A DNA stretch of 64,000 nucleotides. Origin: Portulaca oleracea. Its lineage: Eukaryota > Streptophyta > Magnoliopsida > Caryophyllales > Portulacaceae. The stretch spans positions 4,254,501 to 4,318,500 of the forward strand of contig CM055875.1 in the NCBI GenBank assembly GCA_029582165.1, given 5' to 3'. The position numbers were made by a program, and so were the translations under genes. Shown here piece after piece: positions 10,717 through 22,613 of this stretch (within the stretch, counting starts at the first letter, position 1; every line of letters begins with the position of its first letter). The notes under the pieces are model-generated. The model did no database searches. It was not told where the DNA came from and worked only from the letters and a program-made list of their open reading frames with translations.

Positions 10717-10964
10717 TTAGTCTTTTAACTTATCTTGCATGACCTTGAATAGTTTAGTTGAGAACGAAGGTTTTTGAAACTAAATTTGTAATAACCTATT
10801 ATTATTTTGAGTTAAGCATCTAAGTATGTTGCATCTTTAGTGCAAGAAATCAAATTGTAAGGTTGAATATATGAACTAGCATGAGATAAATATGTACAAC
10901 AATTAAACTGAATTTGTTTTTGTGCGTTTTGCTTCTTTTAGTGTTTCTTTTTGTTTTTCTTTTA

Positions 10965-12813
10965 GGGAAATTGGAATCTAATAAACCAACCTTTGAGGGT
11001 GCTTTGATTTAACGAACCAACCTTGAAAATTAATATTAGATGAACTGACCTTAACATCTTATTTTTTCTAACGAACCACCACCGAGTCCAACTCGCCGGA
11101 ATTGTGACATGGCGGTGGAGGTGGCTTATGTGGCAGTTTTTAAGCAAAATAAAAAAAGAAAAAAAAATTAACCATATGTTTTTGCTGAATTGGATTAAAA
11201 TAATCAATAATTTCCATTTTTAAATCCAACTCAGCACCCCTCTCCCTCTCCCTCTCCCTCTCCTTCTCCCACTTTCTCTACAGCCCGACCCCAGCCTCTC
11301 TCTCTCTAACTCTCTCTCTCTCTCTCTCTCTCTCCCTCTCTCTTTGTCTCAACCCCCCAGCCTCCCTTACACACCCACTTCTCCCAAGCAAAGGCATAAA
11401 TATGTATTGTAGTGAAACTAATTAACAGCCTCGATTAGTCTCAAGTTTGTTGGAAACTAATTAATTTCCATCTTCTATGTTTGCTTAGCCATTTGATCCC
11501 CCCTAATAAGAAGTGTTAATTAGTTTCACTATAATTTCCTGCTAATTAACAGCCTCGATCCAATTTCCTGCTGCTGGAGTTTTGGTTCAACTATAAATAA
11601 TAGCAGCTACCTTAGCTTAGTTCTCCAGGTTGGACTCAGCCATAAATATCATGGACATGGTGACTTCTTCGATCTGATCTCTTTCAACTAATTGAGATTA
11701 AACTTAACATCAAGATGAATAAGAGCAGAAACATTACATAATTAAGGAGGCGAGGGCAGGCCAAGGAGGAAAAGAAGAGGATGTAAATATATATAGAGTA
11801 TCAAAATAAGAGACAAAAACAGATATCATTTTGTCATGGTTGAGCACTTGAATGAAAAGTAGCAATTTAATTAAGGAACCAACAAGACTGAGCATAGTAA
11901 TTGATAATCGATCGATTCTGTGGCAGGTGTGAACATGATATACAAATCCACCATTCATAGAGAAGAGATATGCAAATCTGACTTTCTTCGCTGCTACACT
12001 TCGTTCCGCTGAAAACTCTTCTTCCTGCTCAAAAATCTCACGCCAATGGAGGCCAACGAAGATGATCAACCCTCCCTCCCTCCAAACTATGTCAGCATAG
12101 CCGACCTTCAACAGCGATGGCTGAAGCAGCAGGAGCAGAAGAACAGGAAAGACAAACATAAACAGAAAGAGAAAGAGTTAGAGGAAGAAACTCAACATCG
12201 ATCTAATCTTCCTGATAAAGACGCCATTGGAGGGCTTAACCAGCAGGAAAACAAGACAGACAAACAGAATTGCTTCGTCGCACGAATTGCGGTGAGGAAT
12301 GTGAATGCGAAGCCCTAATTTCGGAAATCCAACCCTAATTTTCACAATCGGAGGTCGTTTCGGAGAGATTATGGTGATCGGAAAGGTCCTCAGGAGTATT
12401 GCTGGGAGAAGATGTTCCTTTCTGAGTTTCTCTAGAGGCCGGGGGGATGGGGTTGAGAGAGAGAGTCAGAAAGAGAGAGGCTGGGGGGTCGGGCTGTAGA
12501 GAAAGGGGGAGAGATAGAGAGAGAGAGAGAGAGTGAGAAAGAGAGAGGGGGTGCTGAGTTGGGTTTTTAAAAATTGGAAATTATTGATTATTTTAATCCA
12601 ATTCAGCAAATAATATGGTTATTTTTTTTTATTTTGCTTAAAAAACTGCCACATAAGCCACCGCCACCGCCACGTCACACTTTCGACGAGTTGACGGTAC
12701 ATGATTCGTTAGAAAAATAAGATGTTACGCCATTAAATGCAATATTAATTTTCAAGGTTGGTTCGTTAAATCAAAGCACCCCCAAAGGTTGGTTTATTAG
12801 ATTCCAATTTCCC
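10965..12813. mobile_element. Long-TIR Mutator-like element (Pack-MULE type)
   Basis: A 1849-bp element with inverted termini GGGAAATTGGAATCTAATAA and its complement, flanked by the perfect 9-bp duplication TTTCTTTTA (10956-10964, 12814-12822). TIRs extend about 350-390 bp (10965-about 11350 and about 12430-12813), including matching CT/GA-rich inner parts. There is no MURA transposase. The unique interior carries a gene-like ORF at 12046-12318, so this fits a Pack-MULE. It sits in the tail of the Athila-type relic. Confidence 0.88.
12046..12318 (+). CDS. Gene fragment inside the MULE (unknown product)
   Basis: A 90-codon frame starting MEANEDDQPSLPPNYVSIAD. A Q/K/E-rich helical stretch follows (LQQRWLKQQEQKNRKDKH), and the C-terminus is RIAVRNVNAKP. 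Its composition and ATG context (GCCAATGG) look like a genuine gene start rather than transposon sequence. I do not recognise the family. The frame ends shortly before the right TIR, so it is probably a captured 5' exon lacking the rest of its parent gene. Whether it is expressed cannot be told from sequence. Confidence 0.5.
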   Translation: MEANEDDQPSLPPNYVSIADLQQRWLKQQEQKNRKDKHKQKEKELEEETQHRSNLPDKDAIGGLNQQENKTDKQNCFVARIAVRNVNAKP

Positions 12814-12822
12814 TTTCTTTTA

Positions 12823-13433
12823 TCAGACTCGGTGGCGGTTCGTTTGTTGCATCCTCTAGAACTTGTTTTGCATCTCTTCAAAACTGCATTTTGCTTTGTG
12901 CGTTGATAAAATGATTGAGGCATTCATTTGTATATATTTGCAAGTTACACAACCAAATAGCTGCCCTTTTATATATGAGTATCCGCCTTTAACCCTTCTT
13001 TTAGCATTTGATCCTCGCTTTTCTTGATAACCTATATTACAAGCTTTGGTCAAATATATATTCCTACCCTTAAGCCATTGCTTGGAGTGTTTTGAGTGTG
13101 AGAAGTTTGATTGATTGTGGTACTTTGTGGTGTATTTAGATTTGTTTGGGGATTGGGTGAATTAAATGACAAATGCGATCCCTAATTGTGTAGTCCGCTT
13201 GGGTTGATGTTGTTGGAAACTTTCCTTGTTGTAAATATAGTTTGTGAGTTCTTGTATTTGCCATTCTCATAAGGAAAGAAAAAAAATGAAGAAAAAGATG
13301 AAAAAAATTAGAAAAATGAAAAAAAGAAGAAAAAAAAATAGAGTGAATAAAGTGTTTGCCAACTTTTTTTCTTTGTCTTGAGGCAGTTTCCAATTGATTT
13401 GAGTATTTGTTGATTTGACCTTCTGTGGTGAGA

Positions 13434-13528
<95 letters not shown>

Positions 13529-13700
13529 TTGGTGAAGTTTAGCTTCAAACTTTAGTTTTTAGCTCCACTTTTCCCAAAATGATTTCCACTTCTTGCCCTC
13601 ACCCTTAGCTCCGTTACAACCCTTTTGAATGTCCTCTTGATTGTCATATGTGCATTGCATTTTAGCGGTAGATAATCAAGATGTTTAGCAAGCATATGGT
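12823..13700 (+). other. Retroelement non-coding module (continuation of relic)
   Basis: No gene. From 12858 it contains TCTAGAACTTGTTTTGCATC, an AAAGAAAAA-rich tract (13276-13340) and a TGTGCATTGCAT string. The same ordered strings recur at 29066-29740 in the PMD-carrying LTR element, so this is shared retroelement leader/UTR sequence. Confidence 0.55.
13437..13525. repeat. (TA)n microsatellite
   Basis: About 89 bp of TA dinucleotides with one GA interruption near 13497. Confidence 0.97.
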
Positions 13701-13840
13701 TAGACCTGTCCATTCGAGCGGGCGGGTCGGTTCAGTACGGGTCGTTTTCGGGTTAATTTATGTTTTATGTTTGGACATTTCGGGCCTAACCTTAAATTTT
13801 CGGACGGGTTCGGGTCGGGTCGGTATGTTGCTTTGGTTTG
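13701..13840. mobile_element. hAT terminal remnant
   Basis: Begins TAGACCTGTCCATTCGAG and continues with GGGCGGGTCGG-type repeats. This is the same terminal and subterminal pattern as the left end of the hAT element at 51605. No second terminus or 8-bp TSD was located, so it is called as a remnant. Confidence 0.5.
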
Positions 13841-15404
13841 AGTATTGAACAAACCTTCATTAATTTATTCATTTTCAACACACATGAGAGCAGTGAACCA
13901 CATTTCGAAAAGTGAAGTTGCACTCGATTCACCTAGTTTCATACTTATTTATTTATGTGCTTGCTTGCTTCAATTGTAATTAGAGGGTAATTGATTTGAA
14001 CTTGAGAAGTGTAGTTCTTGTAATTCTTTCGAAAGTTGTCCATCTCCTGTATACAGACTTTCTTCCACTTATAGGCTATGTTTGGTTGAATTTGATTGAA
14101 TGAATGTCTTAATGATGCTTTCATGAGGAGGTTTGTAAATAAAGATTGTTTGTTTCCGCTTCTGCTTTATTTGCATCCTTTAGATACTACTCAGAAATTT
14201 CCTATCACCATGCCTACCAAGAGAGCCCACTCATTAGACCACCATTATACATAATCAGTCCAGTGAATCCAGTGAAATGTAAGGATATATGATAGTGAGC
14301 CTACAGCCAAAAGAGTAATAATTAGTGCATGTTGGAGCCCCAATACCACCTCATCCCTGGAAACAGTAAAGACAACACGTAGAAGACAGATGAAGTTATG
14401 AATCAAGGAATTTTAAACTACTATTGTACCCATACGTTACAAAACACCAAATTAGAAAAGGCAGAATGCTTTCATGTCAGAACTATATTATTTGCACTAG
14501 TAAAAATGTAAACGAATCAAACATCATACACAGCTCGTGTGGAAGGGCCAAGTGCATAAAACAGAGAGTAGGTTTACCTGCATCAACAGATAATTTAATT
14601 ATAATTATCACTCCAATGGAAACAAACCCATTACCTAACCACTAAATGAGCATTCCACTCCACTCAAGATATTATAATAAGATCATAACACGAAGCAAGG
14701 AAGGTGATATCAGAAGATGAAGCAATCATTACCTATTAACGCTCAAGAGAATGAACTTTCTGTCAAATCCATCAACAGATAATTTAATTATAATTCAAGG
14801 CTTCTCCCTAGATGAATGAACTTTCTGTCAAATCCATCACGCAATCATTACTTTACCTTTGAAATACTAGCAAATATAGGTAACCTGTGCTTAATATTAC
14901 TTTACTACCATTCGTACCAATAACAAGAGCAATAATCATCACCTGCCACGAGAATCACTCTCATGTTCATTATGCCAAATGGGTATTTGACTTTAAATAC
15001 AAGCCTAAAGCCTTGGAACTGAAATGATAACAAGGAACTGAAATGCTGCTTTGGACACCCCAAAACTGGAAAAAGTATGAAAACTTTTCTCTAGCTGGAC
15101 TGGATATGATTCAAATGAACAGGAAAAACATCCAGAATATATGTGAGAATTTCTCGTTACTATGTACAAAAGCACATACACACTTTCCAAAAGAAAAGGA
15201 AACATCTACTTCCTCATGGCTACAACAATAGGTACTCAAGACACCAAAAACTATCCCATACCTTGCATTAGAAAGCAAGGCATTATCATCAAAACTGTAT
15301 AAATAAAGAGCTCCTAGAATTCTTCTGTTATAGCTGTCTGATCAATTATACCTAGGGAAAAAGAAGTCCCCTACCTTGACATAAGTAAAGAAACACCAGC
15401 CTAA
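13841..15404. other. Region downstream of the DUF668 gene
   Basis: No protein-coding gene or transposon was recognised. Two short direct repeats are present: AACAGATAATTTAATTATAA near 14585 and 14773, and GAATGAACTTTCTGTCAAAT near 14751 and 14815. The part next to 15404 is presumably the 3' UTR of the minus-strand gene. Confidence 0.45.
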
Positions 15405-17090
15405 TTAATTAAGACAAGAAGATTGGCACTGCAATTGCCACTCCATCCAATCACCAATGTCAAAACTGCTGGCACAATCTAACAGAGCATTTTGCTGATG
15501 TTCATAACGACAAATATAATTTAGGCCAACTAATAGCTCGCTGATGGCTGCTTCCGTCTTTTCCCTGTCAGCAAAATAGAGGGTCTGAAGAAGAAGAACA
15601 TTAGTCCTGGTGACAATCTGCTGTTGCTCAAAATTGCGTTCACTTTGCCACCTGATCATGTTGTGTGCTAGAGGAGCTAGCCATTTCAAGACCCCATCAA
15701 GGGTCTCCTTCCAATCATGAGCCAGTGGAGCATCATATATAGCAAAATTCTTGAAATGTGACTTGAGATTTATCCTCAAAGACTTCCTCAAACTAACTGG
15801 CAGCATTTGGTATAAATCATCCCTAGCCTCCTCACCCACCAAATGTGGGTAGCGGAGGAGCTTCTCAATAACTATTATCACATTTGCATAATGCAATGCA
15901 AGAGCAGAACCTCCAATAGTGGAAGGAGTAGCATGAGAGGCCAGCCTGCTTTTGGGGATCAAGTGTGAGCCATTCGTGGAATACTGAAGGTGCCTGGCAT
16001 CTCCACTGTAAGCAACCCCCATTTGAGATTGAGTTAAACAGCCGGAACGAAGAGGCTGTTCTCTTTTCACACCACTCACAGCACTGCAGCACCCTGAGAT
16101 GTAGCTGTCCTGGTCATTGAAACTCAAGGTGTGGTCGTTGTCTTTGTCGTCGTCATCAACCCTTGAACCTGAACTGCTCAAACTAAGGCACTCCATAAAG
16201 ATCCTCCCTGGATTAGGCGCACAAGGATACACAAGATCATGATGCTCAACCAAGTCTATGTCCCCTCTTTGCACACTCAATTGGGTCTTAAACTTCGGGG
16301 AATTCATTTCAGAAATGATGTTTCTACTGTAGTTTGGACTTAAAACCACATGATCGTTACCAAAGGCAATACAAATCCTGGCATAAAGGGTGCAAACAGT
16401 CCTCGCCAACAGTTCCACAACCTTATCATATGTTTGATTCCAGAGTGATGTATTCTTCAAATGCTTCACATCCTGCCTCTGCCATGTTAACTTCTGCTCA
16501 AAGGCCCGCCTGCTCTCCTCATTTTGATTCAAGTGAAACTTCTTGGTAGCCTGTTCTAATTCGTTCAACACCTCTAGTTCACTATATAAATTTGCAGTAG
16601 CACCCACATATCTCTCCAACTTCTTAATCATACCCTCCATATCCTTAACCAAAAACCCCAGCTCCTTAACCTCTATTTTCCCTGTAACTATATCCCCATA
16701 CACATGCTCAAACCCTTGAAGAGCAGGCTCAGCACACTTCTTACCCAGCCTAGAAACAGCCCCAGCTAGCCTATTCAAATCATCTAGTCTCTCAGCAAAA
16801 GCAAGCTCTAAAAGGTAAGATTCATCACAAGACACTAATTTCTTAACACCCTCTGATTTAATTATCTCGTTTTTTAGCTTAAAGATCTCCTGATCGGTAA
16901 TTGACTTATTCAGATGAACCAATTTGGACATCACATTTGCTACCTCAAAAGACAAAATACCAATAGTTTGTTTGGTATTTTTGCTTGATGGGTCTTTCTT
17001 TTTACTCGAATATTGATGCAAAAGGAGGGAGTTTTTGAGATTGCTACTTACCTGGTTTCCCATTCTCAGTAACCAAGGCTCTGCAACCAT
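15405..17090 (-). CDS. DUF3475/DUF668 protein, PSK SIMULATOR-like
   Basis: An intact single-exon gene of 561 codons. The frame can be read further upstream only from a TTG, so I take the ATG at 17090 (MVAEPWLLRMGNQ), the usual start pattern of this family. Residues about 43-103 (IGILSFEVANVMSKLVHL to AERLDDL) match DUF3475. Residues about 390-480 (STIGGSALALHYANVIIVIE, ARDDLYQMLPVSLRKSLR, LKWLAPLAHNMIRWQSER) match DUF668. A Ser/Asp-rich linker lies between them. Arabidopsis PSI1-3 with this architecture act in phytosekolin-related growth control downstream of PSK signalling and some are N-myristoylated; this protein lacks an N-terminal MG and belongs to the shorter branch. The precise role is inference. 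An internal CAGGTAAGT at codons 12-15 resembles a splice donor but stays in frame. Confidence 0.9.
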   Translation of the reverse strand: MVAEPWLLRMGNQVSSNLKNSLLLHQYSSKKKDPSSKNTKQTIGILSFEVANVMSKLVHLNKSITDQEIFKLKNEIIKSEGVKKLVSCDESYLLELAFAERLDDLNRLAGAVSRLGKKCAEPALQGFEHVYGDIVTGKIEVKELGFLVKDMEGMIKKLERYVGATANLYSELEVLNELEQATKKFHLNQNEESRRAFEQKLTWQRQDVKHLKNTSLWNQTYDKVVELLARTVCTLYARICIAFGNDHVVLSPNYSRNIISEMNSPKFKTQLSVQRGDIDLVEHHDLVYPCAPNPGRIFMECLSLSSSGSRVDDDDKDNDHTLSFNDQDSYISGCCSAVSGVKREQPLRSGCLTQSQMGVAYSGDARHLQYSTNGSHLIPKSRLASHATPSTIGGSALALHYANVIIVIEKLLRYPHLVGEEARDDLYQMLPVSLRKSLRINLKSHFKNFAIYDAPLAHDWKETLDGVLKWLAPLAHNMIRWQSERNFEQQQIVTRTNVLLLQTLYFADREKTEAAISELLVGLNYICRYEHQQNALLDCASSFDIGDWMEWQLQCQSSCLN

Positions 17091-17460
17091 TGCTTTCTTC
17101 TGCTCCCCTCCTTCGAACCCAGAATAATTTGCCAACGAAGATCCAACCTTTTACCAATTTGAGAAAGAAGAAAGATAAAGATAAGACTTTGCAGACCAAA
17201 CAGGAGGTCTATAGCAAAAATGAGAGATGCCCAGAATTCGTGGTCAGATTTCTTGTTGGCGAAAGGTCGAGCACTTAATCTGTAACCAAAAAGGGTTAAC
17301 TGGAAAGAGAAGCACACAAAGAAGAGAGTCTAATTGCGTCACCGGCGTATGTTAGCTAGGAAGAATTGATTGATGAGCAGGGAGAACTGAAGTAATAGAG
17401 GAGAGAGAACGAGGGGAGAGAGAGAGAGAGAGAGAGAGGGGCAGGTGAGATACTGGGAAT
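17091..17460 (-). promoter_or_regulatory. Presumed 5' leader/promoter of the DUF668 gene
   Basis: Immediately upstream of the start codon. It includes a GA microsatellite (17415-17438; CT on the gene strand), a frequent feature of plant core promoters and 5' UTRs. No clear TATA box was located. Confidence 0.45.
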
Positions 17461-18081
17461 GGAGGGAAAGAAGAAATTAATGGTAAAGGCAGTCCCGTGG
17501 TCTAGTTTTTGTATTTAAAACTGATGTGCAGTAACTTTTAAGTTTGTGCCGGAAGCATAATGGTGGAGTGTAGATGATTGTGCAGGGAAGGTTATTGGGT
17601 CGAAGCCCAACGCTTACTTTTCAATTGCACAATTTCCTTTTGCCTATTTTCTCCTTTTCCCTTCTAATATTGTTTTGGTTTTCTTCTGCACCAATTATTT
17701 TATATAGTGCATGTGACCTTATAGCATTATTCCAGTGTGCTTACGAAATCAATTTGGTGTATCTATGGTATCACTTTAGTGTACTTACCATATTTATTTA
17801 AGTACATTTATAGTATTATTTTAGTGTGCTTATGACATTATTTTAGAGTCCATATCTTATTAATTTATTATACTTATTATATTATTTTGACGTGTCTATG
17901 GTTTAATGTGCTAAAAGTGTTGTGTGTGGAGCCTAATAGATTTGAAGGGAAAAAGTGAGGTGCTACCAGCACCAGATGGGGTGTCAAGCGCGCCTCAAAA
18001 AGAAGAGGAAGGACGTGGGACGCAACTAGCGTCTGAAGACTCCACTTGTGTCAAAGAGACAAAGAACGCGGAAGGATGAGG
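17461..18081. other. Intergenic DNA with a degenerate AT-rich minisatellite
   Basis: Between 17720 and 17900 a motif like ATTATTTTAGTGTGCTTA recurs four or so times at about 50-60 bp spacing. The last ~140 bp turn GC-rich and continue across the gypsy insertion at 51424. No gene seen. Confidence 0.45.
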
Positions 18082-18086
18082 CGCAC

Positions 18087-21000
18087 TGTAACACCCCAAC
18101 ACCCTTAATCACAAGATTAACATTAAACATACTCTAAGTCTGTGATTAGCGCAGCGGAACACCTAGGGTAGAGGTATTACCGCCGTCCCCACTCGGGACA
18201 AGGCTACAAACCCAAACACACCATTACAGTATACTTAAATCACCAATTAAACATAATACAAACACTCCATACTTAGGAATCTCCAAAACATGGAAATTAG
18301 ACTTTATACAACCCTCAAAGATATACTTAACAACCCTTCTCAAAAATAAAATGGCCTTTGAGACCATAAAGACCACCGGAGTCGGCCAACAACAACGTTC
18401 ATGACTACCTTGATCGGGAAAAACTCCTACTTTTGCTTATCCTTGCCTTTAACTTGAGAGCTCGGACCGCCTAAAATAAAACATTAAAACAATGCAAAAG
18501 TGAGTGGGGAAACACTCAGTACACGAACCTCCAACACGTCAAACCGTTCGAAAACGGTTTTAGTGCCGGCATTTAAATTCATTTTGAAAACGGGGAAAGA
18601 GATAAACAAGAATAAAATAACTTGATTTGTCAACATGAAAGGTAAAGTACATGCAAGGTAAGATGGTATTAAAACATAAGTATTTAGTCCCTTACGATCG
18701 ATGCAATGCATCTCACACACGCGTATGCCCAAACCGATCGAAGTTTGGAATGGGTGACTGCCGAACAGTCGACACTGGCCAGGTCTGGACACTCTGATCA
18801 GGAGTATCATACATAAAAAGAGAGCTAGCACCTAAAAGTAACTAGCACAAAGAATATATAAAATGGGACCTTTTAAAACCGTAACATAAACATTAAAGAA
18901 CAACTTAAAATAACCATGAAAACATTAAACGATAATAAGGAGCGAAAAGTTGGACAATTCGCGTACCTTGGGTAGTAGAAAGGTCTAGTGACGTGCCTCG
19001 AGCTTGGGATGGTTTGGGCGACTTGGAAACTACAATAAGAGCATAAGAAAATTGAGAATTTTAATAAAGTCCTTCAATTTCTAAGCTAGGATGAAAGTAC
19101 TTAAAACTTGATAACTTAAAAGGGATGAGAAAATAGAAATTTTAGTTTTTGATCAATCAATGATTTGGTGATAACTTGAGCTAAAAACTCGAATTTTTGC
19201 AAACGAGTACTTTTCAGAAATGGAAAATCACGCCCTACAACTTGGTCAACTGGCCCGAAGGCTAAAAATGAAAGGAAGGGCTCGGAAAAAGGCCCGGACA
19301 GAAGCAGAGCACTTGAAATTAATCATGCGGCTTGGAAATTTAAGCGAAACTTATGGTGAAACTTGAATAGGATCAAAGAAGGCTTATGATGTATAAAGCA
19401 TCCTTGACAACCAGTTTAGATGAGCATAGAATTGGAGTCCTTGAAGGCTTAAGAAGAGAAGCTATTCGATTATTGAAAACATGAAAGAAACGTTGTCAAG
19501 TGACGGTAACTAGATAAGGACATGATTATGAATTTTGGAAAGTTTACGAACCGATGACCGGTGAATTGAATACATAGAAGAAATGGTCCTTGGGCTATTT
19601 AGACGCCGAGGAAACCCCTAAACTTGTTAAGAAGTCAAAAGTATCACTTAGCCATCAACAGCACTTAAACGAACTTAAAACCTAATCACTTTACCCCATG
19701 GTTTGCTAGTATTTCCATAAACCTTTAGAAGGTAATCCCCAAACACTAAAATAGCTTAAATCAACTTAGGAAACCTACTTAATCCATCTTAACAATGACA
19801 CAAAGGTCGACATCTCATTAGAGCCTCCTAAGAGATCAAAGTGTAACCTTAAAGTTAGAATTAAGGAAATAAATTCTGGGCAGAAACTTTGTTGACGGCC
19901 CTCGAACACAGCCTCATATCTCACTCTCCCGATATCGTATGGATGCAAACCTTATGTTTCCAGAAAGCTTGAAGAACGACCTAAAACTTTTATGTTTATC
20001 ACTAAAGCCCATAAAGTCTCCAAATGGACGAAAACTTAGCAAGAAGCTACTGACTCAGAAAACGTATATAATTGCACCCTTTCACGGTTTTGCTCATATC
20101 TCGGGCTACACATACCGGATTCTCGAAATTCCAAAGCCTAGAGTTAGATAATTACTTGGGCTATCATTTCCAGTAAAAATATGGGAAAAACTCACATCTT
20201 ACATCCTCTGTAAAAATCAGATACTTAGACAGAAACTTTTTATGTCTTTGATTCTTACTTTGGTGCCTCGTTTTGGCCTCTAACTTGTACTAATTCACAA
20301 CTAAAGCCCAAATTAACTATTACTCATGGTTCTTCCAGATTTTAATACTCAAAGATTACCCAAATAAGCTCATGAAACTCACACGCAACCCTAGATTACA
20401 CACGCAACTATAATTAACACTTGAATTAACATTCTTTCACCCATTTCCACACTAAATTCCTATCATCCATGAATATAACCACTTAATTAACATAATAAAC
20501 AACCCAAATCAGTCCCTTAATCATCATATTTCTCCTCCAAAACCACATGCAAGCAAGAATTTCAACATTCAACAAGAACTTAGCAAGAACTCATCCAAAA
20601 TCCAATCAAACTACACATGCATCCTTCTCAAACTCCAACCCTAATTAACCCAATTTAACCACAACTTAAATTCATGCTTAGAAATTATAAAAGAGATGAA
20701 AAACTTCAAGAATAACACAATTTATAAGTAAAATTCAGATTTGAAACATAAAGAATAAAGTTAGGGTTTGGGATTATACCACTTGGAGAAGAAGTTGAAG
20801 GAGAAAAACAAGAGAGAGGTATGGAGGTGGTGCTCGGCCGGGCTGGTGGTCGCCGGCGTGGCCTCCGGCCGCCGGAATCTGGTCGGAAAAACAGGGGCTC
20901 GGCTGGGGGGTGGCTGGCGCAGAAGAGGGAGAGAGAGGGGAGTGTAGAGTGAAGTGTTAATGTGATATAATTATGAAAATGAAATGAAAGAATAACCCCC

Positions 21001-21616
21001 TAACATCCCCTAGTATATATATAAAATACTCCCCTTAAAAATTAACTCTCTAGATTAGAAAATAACTTAGACAATTAGTAATGTAAACTAGCTAGGTAAA
21101 ATAATTGGTATCGACTAAATAAAATTAGTGAACATACACTTGGTAAAATAATTTAGTCTATGATTAAATAAAATCACTTGGGAATCAATTGGGTAAAATT
21201 AACTAGTATTAACCCACATATAATAAATTGGTAGGACACATTAATAGAATAGGTTGGCCAAAAGATTACAATTAGAAAGGTTGGATAATATAAATCGTAA
21301 TTGAAATGGAAATTAAAATTTATATAACCTTCTTCGGTTACAAGTGTAAAATTGAGAACGATAAAATAAATTATATAACTTATCGTAAAAGTATTCATAA
21401 ACTTGTAATAATAATTATAACTTTGAATCCGAGATAACATAAAATCAACCCGTTTAACCATCGCCTTGCTCGAGACCTGTCGCGCATAAAAATAAATAAT
21501 AATAATAACAACAATAACCATATTAACGTAAAAAAAAGAAATTTTTTAACCGCGTAATTTAGTTAATCACCGTGATTAAGGCCTTGAGTAATACGGGTTT
21601 AGGGCGGGTCGTTACA
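18087..21616 (-). repeat. 3' LTR of the Tekay-type element (3530 bp)
   Basis: Starts TGTAACACCCCAACACCC and ends GGGTCGTTACA as read on the plus strand. The short ORFs inside (for example 18484-18831 and 19939-20151) recur at the same place in the other LTR and are not genes. It is the full-length LTR of the pair. Confidence 0.93.
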
Positions 21617-21632
21617 CCCTCCCCCCCTAAAA
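21617..21632 (-). other. Polypurine tract of the Tekay-type element
   Basis: On the minus strand TTTTTAGGGGGGGAGGG directly precedes the 3' LTR. Confidence 0.8.
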
Positions 21633-21683
21633 AGAAGTTTCGTCCCCGAAACTTGCTGCTGGACTAATCGCGAACGAAGTACC

Positions 21684-22613
21684 TTAAAAGAGGTGTGGAT
21701 AGCTTTTCTTCATGTCTTCCTTGGTTTCCCACGTGGCTTCCGAGGTATCTTGGTTCGCCCATAGCACTTTGACTAAGGGGATTTCCTTAGAACGAAGTCG
21801 CTTGATCCTACGATCCAAGATTTGGATCGGTTGTTGTTGAAAAGTGAGATTTTCTGATAGCAGAGGTGGTTCTTCTTCTAAGATATGCGTCGAATCCGGC
21901 ACATACTTCCGTAGTTGCGAGACGTGAAAAACATCGTATATTTGCCCTAGGTTGGAGGGTAAATCTAAACGATATGCTACCGAATTTATCTTCTGTACAA
22001 CGGAATAAGGTCCGATATAGCGTGGGCTCAACTTTCCCCTGACATTGAATCTCCGAACTCCTTTAGTTGGAGAAACGTTAAGAAAAACACGATCTCCAAC
22101 TTGAAACTCGAGCGGCTTCCGCTTACGATCAGCATAACTCTTTTGTCTACTCTGGGCAGTCTTAATATGTTGCTGGATGATTCTGATCTTATCCGTGGTG
22201 TCCTGAATCAGATCTGGACCTATGATTAACGCTTCATCCAGTTCTCCCCAACACAATGGGGTCCGACAATTCCTTCCATAAAGGGCTTCAAAAGGAGTCA
22301 TCTGAATAGTAGGCTGGCAGCTATTATTGTAGGAAAACTCTATAAGTGGAAGGAAGTGATCCCAATTTCCTTTGAAATCTAATACGCAAACGCGAAGCAT
22401 ATCCTCTACAATTTGATTGACTCTTTCGGTCTGGCCATCACTCTCTGGGTAGTAGGAACTACTGAAATTAAGCTTAGTACCGAAAGCTCTTTGCATCGCA
22501 CTCCAAAATCGCGATTGAAACCTTGTATCTCGATCGGATACCATATCCTTCGGTATTCCGTGCAATCGAACGATCTCGCGAACATAGATGTCTGCCAACT
22601 TACCTACCTTCCA
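21684..22613 (-). pseudogene. Integrase C-terminal part plus chromodomain (gypsy pol)
   Basis: The downstream part of the split integrase. The second catalytic Asp (VSDRDTRF) and the catalytic Glu (SDGQTERVNQ) are present, followed by the GPY-type module (YIGPYSVVQKI) and a C-terminal chromodomain ending DTSEATWETKEDMKKSYPHLF. Chromodomains of this kind target Tekay-type integration to heterochromatin. The open frame itself is undamaged but is cut off from the rest of pol by the copia insertion at 22614 (TSD TTCCA 22609-22613). Confidence 0.92.

Noticed and set aside
13136..13548. Two minus-strand ORFs rich in Phe and Ile-Tyr repeats
   Set aside because: They are translations of an A-rich tract and of the (TA)n microsatellite.
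17091..17135. 15-codon N-terminal extension of the DUF668 protein
   Set aside because: The extension can only start at TTG. The ATG at 17090 begins the conserved MVAEPW pattern.
15865..17317. Other ORFs overlapping the DUF668 gene
   Set aside because: They are shadows of the 561-codon gene or its leader in other frames; the minus-strand frame with DUF3475 and DUF668 explains the region.
18484..20151. ORFs recurring in the Tekay LTRs (also at 48875-49222 and 50330-50542)
   Set aside because: They are inside LTRs, are conserved only because the LTRs are copies, and have no domain.
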